The translations under genes were made by a program, and so were the position numbers. A stretch of DNA of 64,000 nt from Mediannikoviicoccus sp037890055 (GTDB taxonomy: Bacteria > Bacillota > Clostridia > Tissierellales > Peptoniphilaceae), in the NCBI GenBank assembly GCA_037890055.1, contig JBBKBD010000009.1; one strand, written 5' to 3'. This document shows, one piece after another, positions 7,835 to 15,263 of the stretch (positions within the stretch are counted from its first letter, which is position 1; every line of letters starts with the position of its first letter). The notes below the pieces were generated by a model, which ran no database searches, had not been told where the DNA came from, and was given only the letters and a program-made list of their open reading frames with translations.

Positions 7835-8972
7835 ACAAAGTAAAAATAAATTTTACTTAAAAATGATAATGACTTCCTTGGCAAGGAGACGTGCAAGAAT
7901 GTTAACAGCACTACTTGCTATAGCTATGGGAGCAACAATTATTTCAGGACTTGTTACTATTTACTATGATATTCCTAGACAAATGGGTAAGGAGTTTAGG
8001 TCTTATGGTGCAAATATGTTGGTAATTCCCACTAACCCTGATAAAAAAATTACCAATGAACAGTTAGATGAAATTAAATCGTTAATTCCATCAGGAAAGC
8101 TTGTCGGTCAGGCACCCTATATTTATACAAATGCAAAAATTAATGAACAACCTTATATGCTTGCGGGTACAGATTTAAAGGGAGCGAAAGAAAATTCTCC
8201 ATACTGGCTTATTGATGGTTCATGGCCTGAAAAACCTAGAGAAGTTTTAATAGGTAATGAAGTTTCAAAGGCTTTGGAATTAAAAGAGGGAGATAAAATT
8301 ATTATAAATACTCCCAAAGTTAATGGAGAAGGTTCTATAGATACTAATTTTGTTGTTTCAGGAGTTGTAACAACAGGTGGTAAAGAAGAAGAACTTATTT
8401 TTATGAGTATTGATGATATTTCACAGCTTGTTAAAGACAAAAATTTTGATGTCGCAGAATATTCAGTAGAAGCTGAACAAAATGAACTTTCAAAAATAGT
8501 ATCAAATATTTCACAAAAGGATGGATCTCTAACTCCACAAATGGTAAAAAGAGTTACCGCCTCACAAGATATAGTTTTGAATAAATTACAAGCTCTTGTC
8601 TTCATTGTAACGATAATAGTATTATTCATAATGATGATATGTGTATCCACGACAATGATGGCAGTTGTAACTGAAAGGCGTAAAGAAATAGGTCTTAAGA
8701 AAGCTTTGGGTGCAACAAATTCGTCAGTAATCGTTGACTTTTTAGGTGAAGGAGCATTTTTGGGGGTTTTTGGTGGACTTTTAGGTGTTGCATTAGGATA
8801 TATATTTGCCAATAGAGTAAGTATTTCGGTATTTGCTAGAAAGGTAAGTTTCTTGCCTCTTTTAGTACCTATGACAATTATTGTCTGTATAGTAATAACT
8901 ATAGTTGCATCTTTAATACCAGTATCTAAAACTGTTGATATTGATCCAGCTTTAGTGCTTCGTGGAGAATAG
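7824..8972 (+). CDS. FtsX/MacB-type ABC permease 2
   Basis: A 382-residue paralogue of the preceding permease with the same layout: basic N-terminus, one helix, an external domain beginning FRSYGANMLVIPT, and three C-terminal helices around TERRKEIGLKKALGAT. Start and stop overlap the neighbour by 11 bases, which argues for co-translation and a permease heterodimer. A matching ATPase follows 11 bases after its stop. Confidence 0.88.
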   Translation: MADKQSKNKFYLKMIMTSLARRRARMLTALLAIAMGATIISGLVTIYYDIPRQMGKEFRSYGANMLVIPTNPDKKITNEQLDEIKSLIPSGKLVGQAPYIYTNAKINEQPYMLAGTDLKGAKENSPYWLIDGSWPEKPREVLIGNEVSKALELKEGDKIIINTPKVNGEGSIDTNFVVSGVVTTGGKEEELIFMSIDDISQLVKDKNFDVAEYSVEAEQNELSKIVSNISQKDGSLTPQMVKRVTASQDIVLNKLQALVFIVTIIVLFIMMICVSTTMMAVVTERRKEIGLKKALGATNSSVIVDFLGEGAFLGVFGGLLGVALGYIFANRVSISVFARKVSFLPLLVPMTIIVCIVITIVASLIPVSKTVDIDPALVLRGE

Positions 8973-8983
8973 AAAGGAATTTT

Positions 8984-9703
8984 ATGGATATATTAAAACT
9001 CGTAGACGTTTCAAAAATTTATGGTGAACTTAAAGCCCTTGACAAAATCAATTTAAGTGTAGAAAAGGGCGAATGGATTTCTATAATGGGTCCATCAGGT
9101 TCTGGTAAAACAACAATGATGAATATTATTGGTGCCATGGATAAACCTTCACTTGGCGAAGTTATTTTGGATGGTGAAGATATAGCAAAAAAATCACCTA
9201 AGGAACTAACAGTTATTAGAAGGGATAAGATAGGACTTATTTTCCAACAATTTCATTTAGTTAATTATTTAAGTGCTTTGGAAAATGTAATGATGTCACA
9301 ATATTATCATTCTATGCCAGATGCACAAGAAGCAATGGAAGCTTTGGCTGCAGTAGGTCTTGCTGATAGAGCCAAGCACTTACCCAACCAATTATCAGGT
9401 GGGGAACAACAAAGAGTATGTATAGCTAGAGCTCTTATTAATCATCCTACAATACTTTTAGCCGATGAACCTACAGGAAATTTGGATGAAAAGAATGAAT
9501 ATATAGTTCTTGACATATTTGAAAAACTTCACAATGCAGGATCAACAATTATTGTTGTAACTCACGATCCTGAAGTCGGTGAAGAATCTGAAAGAATGAT
9601 AACTCTTGAACATGGTAAAATTTCAAAAGAAGAAAAAATGAAAAGAAAAAGACCAGTTCTTGATACTGTAAAAAAAGATGAAAAACTTAAGGAGTTTATA
9701 TGA
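8984..9703 (+). CDS. ABC transporter ATPase (MacB/LolD type) 2
   Basis: A 239-residue ATPase with Walker A GPSGSGKT, signature LSGGEQQRV, Walker B LLADEPTGNLDE and H-loop VTHD. The LADEPTGNLD form is typical of MacB/LolD/FtsE-like ATPases serving FtsX permeases. It ends in a basic tail and overlaps the following lipoprotein gene by four bases (ATGA). It probably energises permeases 1 and 2, and perhaps 3. Confidence 0.9.
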   Translation: MDILKLVDVSKIYGELKALDKINLSVEKGEWISIMGPSGSGKTTMMNIIGAMDKPSLGEVILDGEDIAKKSPKELTVIRRDKIGLIFQQFHLVNYLSALENVMMSQYYHSMPDAQEAMEALAAVGLADRAKHLPNQLSGGEQQRVCIARALINHPTILLADEPTGNLDEKNEYIVLDIFEKLHNAGSTIIVVTHDPEVGEESERMITLEHGKISKEEKMKRKRPVLDTVKKDEKLKEFI

Positions 9704-10125
9704 GAAAAATTTTAAATGTATTAATAATTTTTTCTTTGGGGCTTGTCCTAGTTGCTTGTGGAGGAGATAAAAAAGAAGAAACTCCAAGCGTAAGCTATAA
9801 GGACGGCACATATCATGGAGAATCTGCCAAAGATGAAAGAGGTGGACTTGTAAAGGTGGATATAACCGTTAAAGACAATAAGATTGAATCTTGCACAATG
9901 CAAAACATTGATGGAGATGGAAAAGAAAAGGATGAATCTTATGGTCAAAGCCAAAATGAAGGACTATATAAGATAGCCCAACAAGCTATAAATCTTTCAA
10001 AGTCATACCCAGATAGATTAGTGGAAAAAGGAAATCCTGAAGGAGTGGACGTTATTTCGGGGGCAACAGAAACTTACAAGCAATTTATAGACGCTTGCAA
10101 TAATGCTCTTGATGGTGCAAAATAA
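9700..10125 (+). CDS. FMN-binding domain lipoprotein
   Basis: A 141-residue lipoprotein with lipobox VAC (Cys20) and one FMN-binding domain like that of RnfG/NqrC. The flavin attachment motif DVISGAT is present, with Thr123 as the expected residue flavinylated by ApbE. Such lipoproteins carry electrons outside the membrane. Together with DUF2318 this suggests an extracytoplasmic electron chain, plausibly to reduce ferric iron for FTR1 (inference). No ApbE gene lies in the window, so maturation would need one elsewhere. Confidence 0.88.
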   Translation: MRKILNVLIIFSLGLVLVACGGDKKEETPSVSYKDGTYHGESAKDERGGLVKVDITVKDNKIESCTMQNIDGDGKEKDESYGQSQNEGLYKIAQQAINLSKSYPDRLVEKGNPEGVDVISGATETYKQFIDACNNALDGAK

Positions 10126-11327
10126 TGAAAGATTTATACACAAGTAATTTAGCAAAAAAAAATATAGAAAATAAGAAGACAAGATCAATTACCTTGATTT
10201 TTCTTGTAGGAATTTTAACTTTTATTTTATTCATGTCATCATTTATAATTTTTTCTCTTAAAAATGGCATGAAATCTTTATCAGATAGGATGGGAGCAGA
10301 CATTATAGTAGTTCCAGAAGGTTATGATTCTAAAATTACAGGTGCAATATTAAGGGGAGAACCTAATACATTTTTTTTTGACAAGGACATATTAAGTAGA
10401 GTAAAAAAAATATCAGGTATAGAAAAAGCTTGTGGCCAAGTTTATCTAGCTACACTTTCTGCTGGATGCTGTTCTTTTCCCATTCAAGTTATAGGAATTG
10501 ACTTTTCTGATGACTTTAGCGTTAAACCTTGGCTTGAAAAACAGATTAAAACTCCAATTAAAGCTGGGCAAGTTGTTGTAGGTGCTAACATTGTGGGGGA
10601 TATTAATCATAAGGTTAAATTTTTTAATCAAGAATTTGATATAAGAGGTAGGCTTGCAAAAACTGGCATGGGTTTTGATAATTCAGTTTTTATGACAATA
10701 GAAGAAACTCATAGATTAGCCAAGGAATATGAAAAGATAATTAATCATCCGGTGGCAAAAAAAGATGATATATCTTCTATTTTAGTAAAAGTTGAAAAAA
10801 ACAAAGATCCTAAAACAATTCAAAAACTTATTAAAGAAGAATTTAAAAAAGAAAAAGTGTATCCTTTATTGCCAAGAAAAATAATGACAGAAGTTTCAGA
10901 TTCAGCAAAAAATATGCTTGTGTATGTGTATATATTGATAGCTTTGATTTGGATACTAGCTTTCTTTATTTTAAGTCTTGTAAATACCTTATCAGTTAAG
11001 GAAAGGAAAAGAGAATTTGCAACCATAAGGATATTAGGAGCAACAAAGAAAAAACTCAGTGAAGTAGTTCTTGTTGAATCTATGCTAATTAATGGTACAG
11101 GTGCAGTCATAGGTTCTGTGCTTTCCTTTGTTTTAAGTATAACTTTCAATAATGTATTTTCATCACTTTTGAATATGCCTTTTTTAAGACCGAATATATT
11201 TCTTATGATTTTAATGTTAATAATAGTAATAATTTTGGGAACCTTGTTAGGACCAATATCTTCAATTATTGCTATTAATAAAATAAATAAAGTAGAATTA
11301 TTATTGATGCAAAGAGATAATGATTAA
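10125..11327 (+). CDS. FtsX/MacB-type ABC permease 3
   Basis: A 400-residue FtsX-type permease with one N-terminal helix, an external domain (begins around MGADIIVVPEG) with a CC pair in AGCCSFPI, and three C-terminal helices with KERKREFATIRILGAT. Start overlaps the lipoprotein stop (TAATG). It is more distant from permeases 1 and 2 than they are from each other. It closes the iron operon and is followed by a terminator at 11353. Loci of this type elsewhere also contain several permeases, but how they pair is unknown. Confidence 0.85.
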   Translation: MKDLYTSNLAKKNIENKKTRSITLIFLVGILTFILFMSSFIIFSLKNGMKSLSDRMGADIIVVPEGYDSKITGAILRGEPNTFFFDKDILSRVKKISGIEKACGQVYLATLSAGCCSFPIQVIGIDFSDDFSVKPWLEKQIKTPIKAGQVVVGANIVGDINHKVKFFNQEFDIRGRLAKTGMGFDNSVFMTIEETHRLAKEYEKIINHPVAKKDDISSILVKVEKNKDPKTIQKLIKEEFKKEKVYPLLPRKIMTEVSDSAKNMLVYVYILIALIWILAFFILSLVNTLSVKERKREFATIRILGATKKKLSEVVLVESMLINGTGAVIGSVLSFVLSITFNNVFSSLLNMPFLRPNIFLMILMLIIVIILGTLLGPISSIIAINKINKVELLLMQRDND

Positions 11328-11352
11328 AATAGGCTATTTGTCAAATTTTGGG

Positions 11353-11381
11353 GAGACTTGTTAACTCGAGTCTCTCTTTTC
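11353..11381 (+). terminator. Terminator of the FTR1/P19 operon
   Basis: A stem of GAGACT (11353-11358) with AGTCTC (11369-11374) followed by a short T-rich tract. Confidence 0.65.
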
Positions 11382-11404
11382 ATTTAAAAATCAATACTTA
11401 AACG

Positions 11405-12067
11405 CTAATAAAAGATAAAAACTAAAATAACTAAAAAACCATTAAAAATAAACATAGCAAATAAGACTCCTAGGGGTTTTGCGAAATTTTCCCATTTTCT
11501 TATCCCTACTTACAAGCAATATGGTTTTAGTGCTAAAAATACACCTGAAAAAGAAATAGCTAAACTGACCAATACCGAAAAGATCACCCCTAATTTTTTT
11601 GAAATTATAAAGCTAAAAGGGATTTGCCACATGGTTGTAACAAACACGACTATAATCCCTAAAAATATTGAAGCAATACTTAATTGCTTAATTTGATTAA
11701 TTCCAAACAAACTAAAAATAAATTGTATACAAACCACAGCAACACTTAATAGAAAACAGGAAAGAAGAGCATATCCTAATACAACCAAAAGTTCAGAGCT
11801 CCATATTTTTCCTTGAGAAACTGGTAGACAACGGATTGCACGAAGTCCGTGCTTTCCGTTATCTATATTAACAGCTGTTGCACTGATTAATGCGAATGTG
11901 GCAGGTAAAAAAACTACATAGTACCAGTTGAATAAATTCAAGGAAAAATAACCTTGTTGAACAATAGCCATTAGTGCTAAGCAAAGAGGACTAGCAATAG
12001 CAATTCTTCTTGTTGCAGTTCTTTTTGTTTTCAAGAACTCGGCCATTAATATAGTTGAATTACTCAT
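11405..12067 (-). pseudogene. Lantibiotic-immunity ABC permease (MutE/EpiE-like), probably broken
   Basis: From the ATG at 12067 a 185-residue frame encodes about five membrane segments and the N-terminal pattern of lantibiotic-immunity permeases (MAEFLKTKRTATRR, then a segment around TAVNIDNGKHGLRAIRCLPVSQGKIW). It stops at a TAA at 11510-11512, but the same frame continues through a further hydrophobic stretch to TAG at 11405-11407. The family is usually about 240-250 residues, so a premature stop or an internal deletion is likely. It overlaps the ATPase fragment upstream by eight bases and runs against the iron operon. Confidence 0.6.
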
Positions 12068-12287
12068 TGAAACCTCCTTGCTGATTACTAATAACTTTCA
12101 TAAAAAGTTGCTCCAAATCCATTTTTGAATCAAATGCACCTTGATAACATAAATGTCCTGATGCAATGATTCCAATATGATCTGCAATATGTTCGACTTC
12201 AGATAAAATATGAGAAGACAGAATTACAGTAGTTCCTTGTTGTGAAAAACCTCTAATAAGTTCTCTCAATTCCTTTATTGCAATGGG
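12060..12287 (-). pseudogene. Lantibiotic-immunity ABC ATPase, C-terminal fragment
   Basis: The reading frame carries PIAIKELRELIRGF, the H-loop stretch TVILSSHILSEVEHIADHIG and a C-terminal tail as in MutF/EpiF-type ATPases. Everything before the D-loop region is missing: at about 12280-12290 the sequence switches to an integrase gene on the other strand. The ten-base stretch TTGCAATGGG is compatible with both genes, so the junction lies in a microhomology. With a broken permease next to it, immunity function is not expected. Confidence 0.75.
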
Positions 12288-12847
12288 ACGATCTAGATTT
12301 TGATAATGGTCTTATAAATGTAAATAGAACTTTGGTATATTATAGTAAAGGTAAAGGATTAAACAATAGATATGCTATTAATACACCGAAGACAGAATCA
12401 GGTAAGCGAAGTATTCCTATGGTTCAAAAAGTAAAAGATGCTTTTCTTATAGAAAGAGAGTTACAAAAGACTTTTGGAATCGAATGTTGTGATTCAATCG
12501 ATGGATTTAAAGACTTTGTATTTTTAAACAGATTCGGAAAGGTTCACAATAATGGAACACTTAATAAAGCTTTAAGAAGAATTGTTAGAGATTGCAATTT
12601 AAGTATAATGGATAAAAATATATCGAACTCTAATGATATTCTATTAGTTCCACATTTAAGCAATCACATTTTCAGACACACCTTTACTACAAGGCTTAAT
12701 GAACAAAATATAAATACAAAAGCAATGCAGTCTATTCTAGGTCATTCTGATATTAGTACAACAATGGATATATATGTAGATGCAACAGAAGATTTTAAGA
12801 TAGAACAGATGGGAGAATTTGAAAAAGCGATGAAATTTATATTTTAG
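12278..12847 (+). pseudogene. Tyrosine recombinase/integrase, C-terminal fragment
   Basis: The frame opens at the family segment LQWDDLDFDNGLINV and holds the catalytic domain half: HIFRHTFTTRL (HxxR), ILGHSDISTTMDIY (LGH and the nucleophile Tyr). The N-terminal arm-binding and core-binding domains and the first catalytic Arg region (GLRxGE) are missing, so it cannot be active alone. It resembles integrases of Tn916/Tn1549-like elements. The TTG at the junction is unlikely to be a true start. The gene ends exactly at the left edge of repeat copy B, the usual place for an integrase next to its attachment site. Confidence 0.85.
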
Positions 12848-12869
12848 AATTTACGACAGCTTACGACAA

Positions 12870-12931
12870 ATTTACGACAATTTGCTAGAAATTTATAGGC
12901 ACTTATAGAGAGTTAGCAAATTGTCGTAAAT
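12870..12931. repeat. Perfect 18-bp inverted repeat (copy B)
   Basis: The same palindromic arms as at 27-88, here at 12870-12887 and 12914-12931, directly after the integrase fragment. Conservation of both arms in both copies supports a binding-site role. Confidence 0.7.
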
Positions 12932-13003
12932 TGAGAAGTACCATAAAATAGACTTTTATAGAGATTTAGACAATTATCTAAAGTAGAGGGGATTTTCCCA
13001 ACA

Positions 13004-13459
13004 ATGAAGCCAATAGGCTTAGAAAAGGCAGAACATGCCCATGTAGAACATTCAAAAAATGCAACAGTGAATTCAGAAAAACTTGATTTATCAAAGGTAA
13101 AAGTTGAACCACTATTTGAAGAATTTGTTGACTTTGATACATTTGCAAAATCAGACTTCAGAGTTGTAAAGGTAAAAAACTGTGAAGAAGTTCCAAAGTC
13201 AAAGAAACTATTAAAGTTCACACTAGATGATGGAAGCGACAAAGAAAGAGTAATTTTTTCAGGTATTAAGGACAACTACAGCGCTGAAGAACTAGTTGGC
13301 AAAACACTTCTTGCAATCACAAACCTACCACCAAGAAAGATGATGGGAATTGACTCAGAAGGTATGATTATATCTGCAATTTGTGAGTACGATGGAGAAG
13401 AAAAATTAAATCTAATCATGTTGGATGAAAATATTCCAGCAGGAGCAAAATTATATTAA
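13004..13459 (+). CDS. tRNA-binding domain protein, detached metG C-terminus (copy B)
   Basis: A 151-residue tRNA-binding OB-fold domain, nearly identical to the protein at 161 except for a divergent patch at residues 12-22 and four single changes. A terminator follows the stop, as expected for the true end of a metG transcription unit. The rest of metG is not in the window. Whether MetRS in this strain is a split protein, uses one of these copies, or functions without the domain cannot be decided here; many MetRS lack it and remain active. Confidence 0.8.
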   Translation: MKPIGLEKAEHAHVEHSKNATVNSEKLDLSKVKVEPLFEEFVDFDTFAKSDFRVVKVKNCEEVPKSKKLLKFTLDDGSDKERVIFSGIKDNYSAEELVGKTLLAITNLPPRKMMGIDSEGMIISAICEYDGEEKLNLIMLDENIPAGAKLY

Positions 13460-13469
13460 ATGTAAAAAA

Positions 13470-13504
13470 GGCCCATGTCAAAAAATTGATAATGGGTCTT
13501 TTTT
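13470..13504 (+). terminator. Terminator after metG 3' domain copy B
   Basis: A stem pairing 13470-13476 with 13492-13498, followed by TTTTTT. Confidence 0.75.
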
Positions 13505-13578
13505 AGAAATTTACAAAACACATAATTATATATTTCTGATATAATTAGAGAACAATAAAAATTTTAGGAGGAAGGAAA

Positions 13579-14901
13579 ATGATAGACAGAATAAAACTAG
13601 CCTATTCTAACAATAGGAACATTATTAAAATAATAAGATATATATTCTTGTCTTTTGTGTTTTTGTTTATAACCTGGTTTTTTGATGTTAAACATCCATA
13701 CCTAAAAGCAGAAATGCCAGAAATATTATTGTTGACACCAGAAGTAACTTCATCTTTTTTATCTAATTTAACGGGGACTTTTCTAACGGTTTCCACTTTT
13801 ACTTTGACTACAATTTTAACGGTTTTAAATAAGTATTCAGGGTCATTTTCACCTAGAATAGTTCAAGATTTTATAGATAAGCCAAATGTATTAAGTCTTT
13901 TTGGAGTTTTCATTGGAGGTTTTTTCTATACAGTACTGTCCTTATTTATGATTCAAAATTTAGATAGCGAAACGAAATTAATTTCAGGAACCCTTGGAAT
14001 ATTTTATGCCATTGCCGCAATGATATCATTTATTTTATTTGTTAAGAGAGTTCTATCTGATATAAAGGCAGAAAATGTAATAGAAAACATATATAACAAT
14101 GCTGATAAATTAATTGTAAAGGAATCTGAAAAGAGAAAAATAGCTGAAAGATTTGATAGTGGTGACTGGGATGAAACTTATAAAATCTATGCCAACGATT
14201 CTGGTTACTTATATGGAATAAATGCTGACAAACTACTTAGCCTTATAGAAGATAACAAGTATGAAATTATTATAAACAAGAGAATTAATGACTATGTATT
14301 AAAGGGTATGTATATAGCTAAACTTAACTTATTAAAAGATTTGGATATGGACCAAGAGGAAAAAGATAAGTTCTTTGAAAAAATTTCCTCTAATATCTTA
14401 ATAAATATCAAAAAAAATGATACCAAGGACTATCACCATGAACTTACAAATTTAGTAGAAGTTTCTCTAAAAGCATTAAGCCCAGGAATAAACGATCCTA
14501 ATACAGCATCAGAAGCTATTATTAAAATAGGCATACTTTTAGGAAAGTTATTTTCGTCAGAAAACTTTTACCAAATTTTAGAAGAAGATGAGAACGCAAA
14601 AATAATTTATAATAATTATTCTGCAAAGGAAGAACTTCAACTATCATATAATCAGATTTTATTCTATGGAAAGTCCGACCCAGAAATTGCCAAAACAGTT
14701 TTAAACAGTATTTACATGGTTTATCTTGTAGCCGACAATTCTTTACATAGAGAAATTGAAATGTTTTTTAATTATTGCTATAACCTTTGTAAGGAAACTA
14801 TGGACAACCAAAGCTATATAGACCAACTTGATGAAATATATAAAGATTTTGAACAAAAAAAAGATGATTCCATGGATAAAGACATAAATAAAGAGGACTA
14901 A
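13579..14901 (+). CDS. DUF2254 family membrane protein
   Basis: A 440-residue protein with four N-terminal membrane helices (about residues 18-40, 60-82, 107-127, 134-156) and a long soluble C-terminal half, matching DUF2254. Typical features are the segment after helix 2 (FSPRIVQDFIDKP) and the later SPGINDPNTASEAI motif. Function is unknown. A strong ribosome-binding site (AGGAGGAAGG) precedes the ATG, and a TATAAT lies at 13540-13545. It is the first ordinary chromosomal gene right of the element. Confidence 0.85.
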   Translation: MIDRIKLAYSNNRNIIKIIRYIFLSFVFLFITWFFDVKHPYLKAEMPEILLLTPEVTSSFLSNLTGTFLTVSTFTLTTILTVLNKYSGSFSPRIVQDFIDKPNVLSLFGVFIGGFFYTVLSLFMIQNLDSETKLISGTLGIFYAIAAMISFILFVKRVLSDIKAENVIENIYNNADKLIVKESEKRKIAERFDSGDWDETYKIYANDSGYLYGINADKLLSLIEDNKYEIIINKRINDYVLKGMYIAKLNLLKDLDMDQEEKDKFFEKISSNILINIKKNDTKDYHHELTNLVEVSLKALSPGINDPNTASEAIIKIGILLGKLFSSENFYQILEEDENAKIIYNNYSAKEELQLSYNQILFYGKSDPEIAKTVLNSIYMVYLVADNSLHREIEMFFNYCYNLCKETMDNQSYIDQLDEIYKDFEQKKDDSMDKDINKED

Positions 14902-15150
14902 CATTTGGAATGAAAAATTTTAGAAGATTTAGAAATAGAATATTAGCACTTGAATAATATACAAGAACTGAATAAAAGAATTAGCTTTTAGGAAAATAAT
15001 CCTATAGGCTTATTAAGTGACGCTAAAAACAAGTAGAAAGTGACTATTCAAATAGGTCTTTTAAAAGTAAGTGAATAATGATGTATAAATAAGAGGAGAT
15101 GCCAACTTTATAGGTTAGCATCCCCCAATGGATTCTTTAGAGCCAATAAA
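14902..15150. other. Intergenic region with an imperfect hairpin
   Basis: No gene seen. At roughly 15104-15128 the sequence can fold into a hairpin with GATGC/GCATC arms and partial pairing within; it has no T tract and its role is unknown. Confidence 0.35.
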
Positions 15151-15181
15151 AAAAGACGGTAGAAAACCTATCGTCTTTTTG
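15151..15181. terminator. Bidirectional terminator
   Basis: An 11-base-pair stem rich in A on one side and T on the other (about 15151-15161 with 15169-15179). It can end transcripts from both the DUF2254 side and the LRR genes that converge on it. Confidence 0.8.
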
Positions 15182-15263
15182 TCTAAATTTTATTTTCAAT
15201 AATAATTTTTTATTTGTAATTTTGCCCTAAACCACAAGGTTAAAAACCTAATCTTTTAAGAAA

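Larger units (their letters stand above)
12844..13459. repeat. Long direct repeat, copy B
   Basis: The partner of 1-616, offset by 12843 bases with no gaps. This copy ends in the ORF followed by a proper terminator and a chromosomal gene, so it is probably the native 3' end of metG, while copy A belongs to the element or to a tandem insertion. Confidence 0.9.

Noticed and set aside
8153..8812. A 219-codon minus-strand ORF within permease 2
   Set aside because: It lies wholly inside a well-supported permease gene, has no recognisable domain and is a shadow frame.
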